Source: Amycolatopsis xylanica (lineage in GTDB: Bacteria > Actinomycetota > Actinomycetes > Mycobacteriales > Pseudonocardiaceae). Taken from it: a stretch of 64,000 nucleotides of DNA. Position numbers and translations under genes: made by a program. Location: NCBI RefSeq assembly GCF_900107045.1, contig NZ_FNON01000003.1, positions 806,001-870,000 on the forward strand. Direction: 5' to 3'. The notes beneath the pieces are model-generated. The model did not search any database and was not told where the DNA came from. It saw only the letters and a list, made by a program, of their open reading frames with translations. Within the stretch, counting starts at the first letter, position 1, and each line of letters starts with the position of its first letter. Shown here piece after piece: positions 1 to 7,307 of the stretch.

Positions 1-294
1 GTGCTCGCCGGCGCCGCCGGTCTCGGCCTGCTCATCGCGCCGCTGGCGAACGCGAGCACCGACGCGACCGGAACCTTCCGGTACGACGGGCAGACGATCA
101 CCAATCCGGTCGACGGCCACTGCTACCAGCTGACGTCGGGGACCGCGGGCGCCCACCGGATCGCCAACGCCACCAACAAGGTGGCGACGCTGTCCTCCGG
201 GGCGAGCTGCCTCGGCCCGCGCATCACCAGGGTGGCTCCGGGCACGGGGGAGATCGCCACTCAGGAGGCGTACGGCTCGGTCATCTTCCGCTAG
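1..294 (+). CDS. Small secreted protein, 5' end cut by window edge
   Basis: Reading in frame from base 1 gives 97 residues ending at TAG 292-294. The first 18 or so residues are hydrophobic and end in an Ala-Asn-Ala signal-peptidase-like site. No positively charged n-region precedes them, so the true start probably lies upstream of the window. The mature part is about 78 residues, polar, with two cysteines (in GHCYQL and GASCLG) that could form a disulfide. I do not recognise the family. Its stop overlaps the convergent thiQ stop by 14 nt, and a strong inverted repeat just downstream (301-359) could terminate its transcript. Confidence 0.55.
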   Translation: MLAGAAGLGLLIAPLANASTDATGTFRYDGQTITNPVDGHCYQLTSGTAGAHRIANATNKVATLSSGASCLGPRITRVAPGTGEIATQEAYGSVIFR

Positions 295-1318
295 CTCGAA
301 CCGGTCTCCCTGGCCCGATCACCGCGATCCCATCCGGGTCGAGGGCCAGGGAGACCCGGTCGCCCACCTTGACGTCCGCGGTCACCGGCGCGACCGCGTC
401 GACGGTGGCCTCACCGGTCACCACCACCAGCCGCACATGCTCGCGCCGGTGCACGACGGCGGTCACGTCACCCTGGATCCCCTTGTCGGCCAAGCGAAGC
501 GCGTTCGGCCGCAGGCCGAGCTCCACCTCGCCGTCCCGCACACCGGGAAGGGTCGTTTCACCGAACGCGCACCGGACGACGCCGTCGGCCGCGGTGCCGC
601 CTGCGATCGTCGTGACGCCGAGGAACCGCGCGACCGTCTCGTCGGCCGGGCGGCTCCAGACATGGCGGACCGCGCCCTCCTGCCGGATCTCGCCGCGGTC
701 GAGCACCGCGACCCGGTCGGCGAGCGTGAACGCCTCCTCCTGGTCGTGCGTCACCAGCAGCGCGGTGATCTTGGTGCGGCGCAGCAGATCCGCGACATCG
801 ATGGCCAGCTGCTCGCGCAGCCCGGCGTCCAGCCCGGAGAGCGGCTCGTCCAGCATCAGCAGCCGGGGCTCCGGCGCGAGCGCGCGGGCGAGCGCGACCC
901 GTTGCGCCTCACCACCGGACAGCTCGGTGACCCGGCGCCGCTCGTAGCCTTCGAGACCGACCAGCTTGAGCAGCTTCGCGATCCTGGCCGCGTGCTCGGC
1001 CTTGGGCACCTGATGCATCCGCAGCCCGAACGCGAGGTTCCCGGCGACGTCGCGATGCGGGAACAGCTGCCCGTCCTGGAACACCAGCCCGAAGCCGCGC
1101 CGGTGCACCGGCACCCCGCCGAGGTCCTCGCCGTCCCAGCGCACACTGCCCTCGACCTGCGGTTCCAGCCCGGTGATCGCACGCAGCAGCGTCGACTTCC
1201 CCGAGCCGGACGGGCCCAGCAGCGCGAGCACCTCGCCGTCGGCGATCTCCAGCTTGGCGTCGCGCACGGCCGTGAATGTTCCATAGTGGACGGTCAGGCC
1301 CTCGACCTCAAGCGCCAT
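281..1318 (-). CDS. thiQ: Thiamine-type ABC transporter ATPase ThiQ
   Basis: 345-residue ATPase that would power the neighbouring permease. Walker A GPSGSGKST is at residues 35-43, the LSGGE signature at about 133-137 and Walker B LLMLDEP at about 153-159. A C-terminal TOBE-like regulatory part runs from about 260, as in the CysA/PotA/ThiQ group of importers. I chose ATG at 1318 because it begins MALEVEGLTV, where the family begins, and forms TGATG with the permease stop, a one-base overlap typical of translational coupling. The thiamine assignment rests on the binding protein upstream. The ATPase alone could equally be called an iron- or sulfate-type subunit. Confidence 0.85.
   Translation of the reverse strand: MALEVEGLTVHYGTFTAVRDAKLEIADGEVLALLGPSGSGKSTLLRAITGLEPQVEGSVRWDGEDLGGVPVHRRGFGLVFQDGQLFPHRDVAGNLAFGLRMHQVPKAEHAARIAKLLKLVGLEGYERRRVTELSGGEAQRVALARALAPEPRLLMLDEPLSGLDAGLREQLAIDVADLLRRTKITALLVTHDQEEAFTLADRVAVLDRGEIRQEGAVRHVWSRPADETVARFLGVTTIAGGTAADGVVRCAFGETTLPGVRDGEVELGLRPNALRLADKGIQGDVTAVVHRREHVRLVVVTGEATVDAVAPVTADVKVGDRVSLALDPDGIAVIGPGRPVRASGR
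301..359. terminator. Inverted repeat downstream of first gene, inside thiQ 3' end
   Basis: CCGGTCTCCCTGGCCC at 301-316 is complementary to GGGCCAGGGAGACCCGG at 343-359 with one bulge, giving a stem of about 15 bp. It begins 7 nt after the stop of the first gene. It lies within the last codons of thiQ on the other strand, so a terminator role is an inference from position. Confidence 0.45.
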
Positions 1319-2952
1319 CAGAACTCCCCTACGGCCGTGTGCCCGCGCACGGCGCCGAGCCGGTCGATCGCCGCCACCGCCAAGGCTGTCACGATCATGA
1401 GCAGCGCGCACGCGGCGTAGGCCATCTGGTTGTTGAGCACGCCGGGCCTGCCGATCAGCGTGGCCACCGCGACCGGCAGCGTCGGCGACTCCGGCCGCGC
1501 CAGGAAGCTGGTCGCGCCGAACTCGCCGAGCGCGACGACGTACCCGAATCCGGCGGCCGCGACCAGTGACCGCAAGGTCAGCGGGAGGTCGACCTCACGC
1601 CACACCCGCGACGGGCTGGCGCCGAGCGTCGCGGCGGCCTGGCGCAGCCGCTCGTCGACCGAGCGGAGCACCGGCAGCACCATCCGCACGATCAGCGGGA
1701 TGATCACCAGCGCCTGCGCGAGCGGTACCAGCAGCGGCGACGTCCGCAGGTCGCCGGGCAGCGCGTCCAGCGTCACCAGGTAGCCGAAGCCGACCGTCAC
1801 CGCCGAAACCCCGAGCGGGAGCATCAGTGCGGCGTCCATCGCCTCGCCCATCCCGCGCGCGACCCGGCCGGGCGTGCGGCGCAGCGAAACGAGCACGACC
1901 GAGGCGAGCACGCCGATGATCATGGCGAGCATGGTCGCGTCCGAGGCCGTGCGCAGCGAGTTCGACGCCGCCTGCCAGCCGGTGACCTGCAGCGCGCCTT
2001 GCGCGCCGCGCCCGGCCAGCCCGGTGTACCCGGCGAAGCTCCAGCCGTCCACAGTGGACACCGAACGGACGAGCAGCGCGATGATCGGCGCGAGCAGGAA
2101 GCCGACCACGGCCAGCGCGGCCGCGACCACCCACCACTCACCGCCGACCGGCCGCCGCGCGGTGTCCTTGCCGGAGCGGAGCTTGAGCGCGGTCTCGCGG
2201 CGTTTGCGCGCCAGCGCGCCGACGAGCAGCGCCGCGAGCACGGCCGCGAACTGCACCAGCGAAAGCGCGGCGGCGCCCGAGAGGTCGAGCAGATTGACCG
2301 TGCGGAGGTAGATCTCGGTTTCCAGCGTCCGGTACTTCGCGCCGCCGAGGATCAGCACCACGCCGAAACTGGTGGCACAGAACAAGAACACCACAGCCGC
2401 GGCGGACGCGATCGCGGGCGCGAGCGTCGGCAGGGTCACCGAGCGGAACGCGCGCCACGGCGAAGCGCCCAGTGCGCGGCCGGCGTCGGCGGCGCGGGAG
2501 TCGAGATGCGACCAGAGCCCGGCGACCGTCCTGGCGACCACGGCGACGTTGAAGAAGGCGTTGGCCAGCACGATCGACGCGAGCCCGCCGTCCGGCCACA
2601 ACGCCTTGAAGGCGAGCCCGACGACGACCGTCGGCAGCACGAACGGCACCAGCACCAGCACCCGGACCAGCGCCAGCCCCGGCAGCCGGACCCGGGAGAG
2701 CAGAAACGCGACGGGCAGGCCCGCGGCCACGGCGAGCACCGTGGACGCGGCCGCCTGCGCGAGGGTGAAACCGGCCAGTTTCCAGGTCTCCCCGGACGCG
2801 ATGGCCGTCGCGACCCCGCCGCTCGTGAAGCCGCGGCCGATGATCGCGAGGACGGGCCACGCGAAGAACACCACCAGGAAACCGACCGGTACCAGCGCGA
2901 GCAGCGCCAGCCCGGTCGTCTGGCGGGTCAGCCCTCGAGTAGCGAGCGCCAC
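1318..2952 (-). CDS. thiP: Thiamine-type ABC transporter permease ThiP (duplicated)
   Basis: 544-residue integral membrane protein with two tandem binding-protein-dependent permease modules, about 12 hydrophobic segments in all. Each half carries an EAA-like loop (around GRALGASPWRAFRSVTLP and AATLGASPSRVWREVDLP) that docks on the ATPase. Single-chain duplicated permeases are the rule in the thiamine/iron SfuB-ThiP group. The GTG at 2952 starts VALATRGL and overlaps the end of thiB by 25 nt. A GTG four codons upstream (2964) is the alternative. The open frame continues to 3393, but that part is arginine- and alanine-rich shadow sequence over thiB. Confidence 0.85.
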   Translation of the reverse strand: MALATRGLTRQTTGLALLALVPVGFLVVFFAWPVLAIIGRGFTSGGVATAIASGETWKLAGFTLAQAAASTVLAVAAGLPVAFLLSRVRLPGLALVRVLVLVPFVLPTVVVGLAFKALWPDGGLASIVLANAFFNVAVVARTVAGLWSHLDSRAADAGRALGASPWRAFRSVTLPTLAPAIASAAAVVFLFCATSFGVVLILGGAKYRTLETEIYLRTVNLLDLSGAAALSLVQFAAVLAALLVGALARKRRETALKLRSGKDTARRPVGGEWWVVAAALAVVGFLLAPIIALLVRSVSTVDGWSFAGYTGLAGRGAQGALQVTGWQAASNSLRTASDATMLAMIIGVLASVVLVSLRRTPGRVARGMGEAMDAALMLPLGVSAVTVGFGYLVTLDALPGDLRTSPLLVPLAQALVIIPLIVRMVLPVLRSVDERLRQAAATLGASPSRVWREVDLPLTLRSLVAAAGFGYVVALGEFGATSFLARPESPTLPVAVATLIGRPGVLNNQMAYAACALLMIVTALAVAAIDRLGAVRGHTAVGEF

Positions 2953-3980
2953 TGGCCGATCCACTTTTCGCGGCCCGCCTGCACCTGGTCGGGCGTCAGC
3001 GACGCCGCCTTGTCGGGCAGCGGCGCGACCTGTGCCCAGCCGGGCGGCAGCTCGACGCCCTGCCGCGAGGGGTAGACGTACATCTTCTGCGCGACGGTGA
3101 CCTGGAACTGCTGCGAGAGCAGGAAGTCGATGACCTTGCGCGCCTTGTCGGCCTGCTTGCCGCCCGCGAGCACGCCCGCGTACTCGACCTGGCGGTAGCA
3201 GGTGTCGAGCAGCGCCTTGCTGCGCGACTTGCCGTCCTGGCCGATCTCGGCGGCGGGCGACGACGCGTAGGAGACGACGATCGGCCGCGGCCCCTTGCCG
3301 GAGGAGCCGGAGAACTGCTGGGTGTACGCCTCTTCCCAGCCGCTGACCGACTTCACGCCGTTTTCCTTCAGCCTGGTCCAGTAGTCCGGCCACGCCGTCT
3401 CGCCGTACTTCGCGATCGTGGCGAACAGGAACGCCAGGCCCGGCGAAGAGGTGGCCGGGTTCTCGACGACGAGCAGGTCCTTGTACTTCGGGTCGGCCAA
3501 GTCCTCAAAGGACGCGGGCGGGGTGAGCCCCTTGCCGGCAAAGTAGCCGGTGTCGATGTTCACGCAGACGTCACCGAGGTCCACAGCGGACAGCCGATGC
3601 TCCTGGTCGACGGCGTAGCGCTGCGGCCCGCGGTCGGCCTCGGGGCTGGTGTAGGGCTCGAAGACGCCTTCGCCGAGCGCGCGCGACGCGAACGTCGAGT
3701 CGACGCCGTAAGCGACGTCGCCGATCGGGTTCGCCTTGGTCAGCACGAGCTTGTTGGTCAGCGCGCCGGCGTCGCCCGACTTCTGGACCACGATCTTGAT
3801 CCCAGACTGCTTCTCGAAGGCGTCGAGCACCTCCTGCGGCGCGTCGAACGAGTCGTGGGTGACCAGGGTGACCGTGACCGGGCCCTGTGCGTTGTCCGAC
3901 GAGCCGCCGACCAGCGTGCATCCACCGAGGGCACCCGCCAGGCAGACGACCGCCGCGGCACGCGCGGCACTGCTTTTCAT
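2928..3980 (-). CDS. thiB: Thiamine-type ABC transporter binding lipoprotein ThiB
   Basis: 350-residue extracytoplasmic solute-binding lipoprotein. The N-terminus is MKSSAARAAAV, then a hydrophobic stretch ending in the lipobox LGGC. After the cysteine comes a Ser/Gly linker and the conserved start of the ThiB/TbpA family, with THDSF, a GDAGALTNKL segment and GDVAYGVDS. A GGAGGGG ribosome-binding site precedes ATG 3980. Order thiB-thiP-thiQ with overlapping stops and starts indicates one operon. Only 64 bp separate it from the divergent next gene, too little for a TPP riboswitch of usual size. Iron or another cofactor as ligand is less likely but not excluded. Confidence 0.82.
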   Translation of the reverse strand: MKSSAARAAAVVCLAGALGGCTLVGGSSDNAQGPVTVTLVTHDSFDAPQEVLDAFEKQSGIKIVVQKSGDAGALTNKLVLTKANPIGDVAYGVDSTFASRALGEGVFEPYTSPEADRGPQRYAVDQEHRLSAVDLGDVCVNIDTGYFAGKGLTPPASFEDLADPKYKDLLVVENPATSSPGLAFLFATIAKYGETAWPDYWTRLKENGVKSVSGWEEAYTQQFSGSSGKGPRPIVVSYASSPAAEIGQDGKSRSKALLDTCYRQVEYAGVLAGGKQADKARKVIDFLLSQQFQVTVAQKMYVYPSRQGVELPPGWAQVAPLPDKAASLTPDQVQAGREKWIGQWRSLLEG

Positions 3981-4044
3981 TTCCCCTCCAGCGAATTCCT
4001 GTGGCAGGGGTGCAGCGTAGCCGTCGCTGTCCCACCATGGAGTC

Positions 4045-4338
4045 ATGGCGGAACTATTGAGTGACTCAGAGGTCGACCAGGCACTCGCGCGGTTGCCCGA
4101 ATGGCGGCGTGACGGCGACTCGATCGGGCGAAAAGCACAGCTGGCCAGCTTTCCGAAGGCGATCGAGGTGGTCGACCGGGTGGCCGACCTCGCCGAGGCG
4201 GCCGACCATCATCCGGACATCGACATCCGCTGGCGGACGTTGATCTTCCGGCTCAGCACCCATTCGGCGGGCGGCCTGACCGAGAAGGACTTCCAGCTCG
4301 CGGGCCAGATCGAGGAGCTGCTCGCGGCACACGGGTGA
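4045..4338 (+). CDS. Pterin-4a-carbinolamine dehydratase
   Basis: 97 residues, the normal length of the PCD/DCoH family. It would dehydrate 4a-hydroxytetrahydropterin, recycling the cofactor of pterin-dependent hydroxylases. The signature ADHHPDIDIRW (around residues 52-62) holds the active-site histidine pair, and the C-terminal GLTEKDFQLAGQIEEL matches the family helix. It is divergent from thiB. No pterin-dependent hydroxylase gene is visible nearby, so the physiological partner is unknown. Confidence 0.88.
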   Translation: MAELLSDSEVDQALARLPEWRRDGDSIGRKAQLASFPKAIEVVDRVADLAEAADHHPDIDIRWRTLIFRLSTHSAGGLTEKDFQLAGQIEELLAAHG

Positions 4339-4417
4339 TTTAGCGCACAGGCGCTAACGAAAGCGGTGATCAAGGCGCTGTGTACTGCGGAAACTCCCCC
4401 GTGGTTAAGGATCTGTC

Positions 4418-4513
4418 ATGCACGCGCTCTCCCCCGCCCAGCGCACCTGGGTCACCTTCATCGCGACCGCGATCACCCTGCTCGCGCTCGTCGCGCTGGG
4501 CTTCGCCGCCTGA
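4418..4513 (+). CDS. 31-residue single-pass membrane peptide
   Basis: Short reading frame MHALSPAQRTWVTFIATAIT followed by a hydrophobic stretch LLALVALGFAA and TGA. An AAGG ribosome-binding sequence lies 6-9 nt before the ATG. The predicted protein is a short polar N-terminus plus one transmembrane helix. Its stop is 1 nt from the convergent HxlR-family gene stop. I do not recognise a family. The initiation signal and clean hydrophobic design favour a real gene, but its length makes chance possible. Confidence 0.5.
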   Translation: MHALSPAQRTWVTFIATAITLLALVALGFAA

Positions 4514-4514
4514 G

Positions 4515-4883
4515 CTACTCGGCCGTCTCGAAGGCGGCCCGGGCGGCCATGATCTCGGGCAGGTACTTGGCCGCCCACTCCCGGCAGGCCGCGATCGGCT
4601 CGAAGAGCGTCCGCCCGAGCGGCGTGAGCTCGTACTCGACCCGAGGCGGGATCTCCGGGTACGCGGTGCGCGTGATCATGCCATCGCGCTCCAGCGCCCG
4701 CAGCGTCTGCGTGAGCACCTTGGGCGTGACGCCCTTGATCGGCCCCTGCAGCTCCGAGAACCGCCGCGGCCCGTCCTCCAGGCAGATGATGATCATCCCC
4801 GACCACTTGTCGCCGATCCGGAACGGCGTGACGCTCGACGGGCAGGCCGGGTCGAACATGTCGGGATCGAGTGGCTCCAGCAC
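4515..4883 (-). CDS. HxlR-family winged-helix transcriptional regulator
   Basis: 122 residues. The family core is clear: IGDKWSGMIIICLEDGPRRF at residues 23-42, then the recognition-helix region GVTPKVLTQTLRALERDGMI and the wing YELTPLGRTLFEPI. HxlR proteins are small dimeric regulators, often thiol- or electrophile-responsive and autoregulated. The start is GTG 4883 with a GGGAG just before it; ATG at residue 9 is an alternative. The gene is divergent from the NAD(P)-binding oxidoreductase at 4980, the usual arrangement of a repressor and its target. Phased AGTA-containing half-sites lie in between. Confidence 0.85.
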   Translation of the reverse strand: MLEPLDPDMFDPACPSSVTPFRIGDKWSGMIIICLEDGPRRFSELQGPIKGVTPKVLTQTLRALERDGMITRTAYPEIPPRVEYELTPLGRTLFEPIAACREWAAKYLPEIMAARAAFETAE

Positions 4884-4898
4884 TCTCCCGAGCGTAGT

Positions 4899-4924
4899 CA
4901 AGTATCGTTGAAGTAACCAGTATC
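4899..4924. promoter_or_regulatory. Putative HxlR operator half-sites in divergent promoter
   Basis: Three related segments, CAAGTATC (4899-4906), GAAGTAAC (4910-4917) and CCAGTATC (4917-4924), lie between the divergent regulator and oxidoreductase genes. Repeats of ACTT/AAGT half-sites are typical of HxlR operators. This assignment is by position and resemblance only. Confidence 0.35.
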
Positions 4925-4979
4925 CCGTGGATAGCGTCATGCTCAGAAGCAATTTTTCGAGCAGATGGGGTGTCCACAC

Positions 4980-5567
4980 ATGAGCAAGATCGCGATACTC
5001 GGAGCGGGCGGCAGGGCGGGCCGCCGCCTGGTCGCCGAAGCGGCCAACCGCGGCCACGACGTCACGGCCTTCGTCCGCGACCCGTCCCGGCATTCGTTCG
5101 ACGTCCCGGTCCACGCGGCCGACGTGACCCAGCCACTCGACCTCTCCGCCTACGACGTCGCGATCAGCACGGTCGGCGACCTGAAGGCCGACGCGACCGA
5201 GTTCTACACGGCCGCGTCGCGCACCCTGCTGGGATCGGGGGTCGACCGCATCGTGGTCATCGGCATTTCGGTGCTCCTCAACGACACGGTCCACTCACCC
5301 GAGTTCCCGGCCGAGTACAAGCCGTTCTGCCTCGGCCACCTGGCAGGCTTGGACGTGCTGCGCGCGTCGACCGGCCCCGACTGGGTCTGGCTGGCACCGG
5401 TCGGCGACTTCGACCACGACGGCACGCCGCGCGGCGGCTACCGCTTCGGCGGCCTCCAGTACGTGCCGGACGAGCGGATCACGTACGAGGACTTCGCGCT
5501 GGCGGTGCTCGACGAGATCGAGACGCCCAAGCATCACCGCCAGATCGCCTCGGTGCTTTCCACTTAA
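4980..5567 (+). CDS. NAD(P)-dependent oxidoreductase (atypical SDR, NmrA-like)
   Basis: 195-residue single-domain Rossmann protein. The nucleotide-binding glycine motif GAGGRAGRRL is at residues 8-17 after the first strand (KIAIL). It resembles the YesF/NmrA-like atypical short-chain dehydrogenases that act as NAD(P)H-dependent reductases or redox sensors. I chose ATG 4980 because it starts the Rossmann strand directly; an in-frame ATG at 4965 adds five residues. It faces an HxlR regulator, suggesting induction by an electrophile or redox stress. Confidence 0.78.
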   Translation: MSKIAILGAGGRAGRRLVAEAANRGHDVTAFVRDPSRHSFDVPVHAADVTQPLDLSAYDVAISTVGDLKADATEFYTAASRTLLGSGVDRIVVIGISVLLNDTVHSPEFPAEYKPFCLGHLAGLDVLRASTGPDWVWLAPVGDFDHDGTPRGGYRFGGLQYVPDERITYEDFALAVLDEIETPKHHRQIASVLST

Positions 5568-5593
5568 GCGGAGCCCCACCAGCGACTTTTCGG

Positions 5594-5608
5594 TGTAATC
5601 ATGTAATC
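5594..5608 (+). promoter_or_regulatory. TGTAATCATGTAATC direct-repeat motif before globin gene
   Basis: Two head-to-tail copies of an ATGTAATC-like 8-mer end immediately before the ATG of the globin gene. The same 15-mer occurs, in reverse complement, before the gene at 63510. No ribosome-binding site precedes the globin ATG, so the motif may overlap the -10 box of a leaderless transcript. Confidence 0.45.
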
Positions 5609-6061
5609 ATGAAGACTCTGTACGAGTGGGCGGGCGGCGCCGAAGCGCTGGACCGCCTCACCGAGGTGTTCTACCGCCACGTCCACCAGGACCCCGTGCT
5701 GGCGCCGGTGTTCGCGAACATGAGCCCCGACCACCCGCATCACGTGGCGCTCTGGCTGGGCGAGGTCTTCGGCGGCCCCGCCACCTACACGGCTTCGCAT
5801 GGTGGTTACTCGGCCATGCTCGGCCACCATCTCGGCCTCTCGATCACCCCGGAGCAGCGAGCCCGCTGGGTCGGCCTGATCTCGGAGGCCGCGGACGAGG
5901 CCGGCTTGCCTTCGGACCCCGAATTCCGCTCGGCCTTCGTGGCCTACGTGGAATGGGGCTCCCGCATCGGAATGGAGAACTCCCAACCCGGCGCCACACC
6001 ACCGCCGCACGCTCCGGTTCCGCGCTGGGGCTGGGGCGAAGCCCCGCCCTACGAGGGCTAG
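5609..6061 (+). CDS. Group II truncated hemoglobin
   Basis: 150 residues. The heme-globin fold is recognisable from TLYEWAGGAEALDRL, the helix with FYRHVHQDPVLAPVF, the distal-pocket segment FGGPATYTASHGGY, and the proximal histidine region MLGHHLGLSIT. These proteins bind O2 or NO and are linked to NO detoxification or redox signalling. The C-terminus carries a proline-rich extension ending in W-x-W, often seen in actinobacterial members. There is no Shine-Dalgarno sequence; the TGTAATCATGTAATC motif abuts the ATG. The composite repeat element follows the stop. Confidence 0.85.
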   Translation: MKTLYEWAGGAEALDRLTEVFYRHVHQDPVLAPVFANMSPDHPHHVALWLGEVFGGPATYTASHGGYSAMLGHHLGLSITPEQRARWVGLISEAADEAGLPSDPEFRSAFVAYVEWGSRIGMENSQPGATPPPHAPVPRWGWGEAPPYEG

Positions 6062-6082
6062 CTCGGAGCTTCGGCGAACCAG

Positions 6083-6130
6083 GGTCGTGAGCGTTGCGGG
6101 CGGTTCTAACCGCCCGCAACGCTCACGACC
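6083..6130. repeat. Interspersed palindrome, copy 1 (intact)
   Basis: 48 bp. The left arm starts GGTCGTGAGCGTTGCGGGCG and is perfectly complementary over 23 nt to the right arm, with a 2-nt centre (CT). It starts 21 bp after the globin stop. It belongs to the family also found at 8518, 33781, 34152, 36702, 40127 and 58779. Confidence 0.9.
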
Positions 6131-6146
6131 CCTTCCCTCGCCCGCC

Positions 6147-6170
6147 CGGGATAAAGCAGGCTTTATCCCG
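6147..6170. repeat. ATAAAGC palindrome, copy 1
   Basis: CGGGATAAAGC at 6147-6157 followed by a 2-nt centre and GCTTTATCCCG, a 24-bp near-perfect palindrome. The same sequence recurs at 6407, 33857, 34114 and twice at 54805-54852, always beside gene ends or inside the composite elements. Confidence 0.85.
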
Positions 6171-6406
6171 CCCCCCCCGGACGCCCGAGTGCGGAACACG
6201 CGGTGCCCGAGCGCGGGACACGGCATGTCTGAGTGCGGGACACGCGGTGCCGGGGTGTGGGGCACGGCCAGGCGCCGTGTCGACCTCTCGGGCACCTCGT
6301 GTCCCACGCTCGGGTACCCCGTGTTCCACGCTGGGGTACCTCGTGTTCCACGCTGGGGTACCTCGTGTTCCACGCTGGGGTACCTCGTGTTCCACGGTGC
6401 GGTGGG

Positions 6407-6434
6407 CCCGGGATAAAGCGGGCTTTATCCCGGG
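6407..6434. repeat. ATAAAGC palindrome, copy 2
   Basis: CCCGGGATAAAGC and its complement around a 2-nt centre, 28 bp in all. It closes the 22-bp array on the right, mirroring the copy at 6147. Confidence 0.85.
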
Positions 6435-6456
6435 CGCGGGGTTGCCTCGACGTTGA

Positions 6457-6503
6457 GGTCGTGAGTGTTGCGGGCGTTTCTAGCCGACCGGCACTCGACA
6501 ACC
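6457..6503. repeat. Interspersed palindrome, copy 2 (degenerate)
   Basis: Starts GGTCGTGAGTGTTGCGGGCG like the intact copies, but the right arm is eroded. It marks the right edge of composite element 1. Confidence 0.6.
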
Positions 6504-6522
6504 TCCCGCTCGCTCACAGAAG

Positions 6523-6578
6523 CGAAGTGAGGGGACCCCCGGGTGCGAACCACACACTCAAGGGCCCCCTCACTTCGT
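6523..6578. repeat. Long inverted repeat downstream of secreted-peptide gene
   Basis: GCGAAGTGAGGGG at 6523-6535 pairs with CCCCTCACTTCGT near 6566-6578. The CAAGGGCCCCCT core resembles the stem of the terminator at 28282-28336. It lies about 40 bp past the stop of the minus-strand gene ending at 6617 and may terminate it. Confidence 0.5.
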
Positions 6579-6616
6579 TGAGCCGAGCCCACGACGACGC
6601 AGGTCACCACATGCGC

Positions 6617-6835
6617 TCAGCCATGCAGCCAACCAAGAACATCGTCCAGCGCAAAGCAAAGCGCCGAACTCAAGTCGTCGGCGACATCCCCGACCACACC
6701 GTGCACGCCGAGCGAACTCCCGAGCTGGCAATAATTACTATGCTCACACCCTCTTGGCTCAGCCTGCGCGCTCGCACCGCCCACGAAGGCGAGCCCGGCG
6801 GCGAGTGCGGCGACGGTCAGCATCCTGCGGATCAT
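6617..6835 (-). CDS. Small secreted peptide (72 residues)
   Basis: ATG 6835 follows a GGGAGA ribosome-binding site. The first 25 or so residues form a Sec signal peptide (MIRRMLTVAALAAGLAFVGG, then ASAQA). The mature part is about 45 residues with three cysteines, two in CEHSNYC, and hydrophobic C-terminal repeats of Val, Leu and Gly. No family is recognised; chaplin-like or defensin-like roles cannot be supported. The upstream in-frame start at 6880 is rejected because the RBS and signal peptide point to 6835. Confidence 0.6.
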   Translation of the reverse strand: MIRRMLTVAALAAGLAFVGGASAQAEPRGCEHSNYCQLGSSLGVHGVVGDVADDLSSALCFALDDVLGWLHG

Positions 6836-6938
6836 GATCTCTCCCTGTGACGGCGGCGGACGATCTGCCCGGCGGCTCATCGATCATGACCGTGAAAACG
6901 GTATTCATCGCCGAGTTGCCCCGGATCGGTGGTCACCC

Positions 6939-7307
6939 TCAGGAGCACCAACCGGCCAGCAGGCCGGCCGCGTCTTCGTAGCTCATCGAACCGGTGGCCA
7001 TCGCAATCACGAAGTCGTACGCGTCGTCCTCGGGCGCGTCCACGTCGAGGCCGTTCAAGCCGTAGAAAACGAACATCGCCATCCACGACAGCCGCTTGTT
7101 GCCATCGATCAGCGGATGGTTACGCACGATCGATTCGAGCAGCACCGCGGCTTTCTCATGAATGGCCGGATAAGCGTCCTGTCCCATCAGCGACGATTGC
7201 GGCCGATGCGCCGCCGCGTCGAGCAACCCCAGATCACGAACCTTGGACACGCCGAGATCGGACGCGAGCGTCAGCAGATCATCCAGCGTGAGGTACTCGA
7301 TCGTCAC
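6939..7307 (-). CDS. Doc-type Fic-fold toxin
   Basis: 122 residues, the usual length of the death-on-curing family. The Fic motif HPLIDGNKR lies at residues 64-72; in Doc kinases the equivalent HxFx(D/N)GNKR drives phosphorylation of EF-Tu. The N-terminal LTLDDLLTLA helix is also typical. It starts with GTG overlapping the antitoxin stop as GTGA, so the pair is co-translated with the antitoxin first. Leu replaces the usual Phe in the motif. NMP transfer (AMPylation) is the alternative activity. Confidence 0.85.
   Translation of the reverse strand: MTIEYLTLDDLLTLASDLGVSKVRDLGLLDAAAHRPQSSLMGQDAYPAIHEKAAVLLESIVRNHPLIDGNKRLSWMAMFVFYGLNGLDVDAPEDDAYDFVIAMATGSMSYEDAAGLLAGWCS

Larger units (their letters stand above)
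6083..6503. repeat. Composite repeat element 1
   Basis: This accounts for most of the 555-bp gap 6062-6616. Order: 48-bp palindrome (6083), ATAAAGC palindrome (6147), an array of about ten 22-bp units (about 6180-6400), a second ATAAAGC palindrome (6407), and a degenerate 48-bp palindrome (6457). The array units read GGGACACGCGGTGCCCGAG-like in the left half and the reverse complement (CTCGTGTTCCACGCTGGGGT) in the right half, three of the latter nearly identical. The reverse complement of the element closely matches 33781-34199, including the spacer between the two palindromes, so they are inverted copies. I see no convincing gene within it. Confidence 0.8.

Noticed and set aside
3981..4044. 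TPP riboswitch for thiBPQ
   Set aside because: The space is too small and no THI-box-like sequence is visible.
6180..6400. 22-bp repeats considered as a CRISPR array
   Set aside because: Units are contiguous without unique spacers, switch orientation halfway, and no cas gene is in the window.
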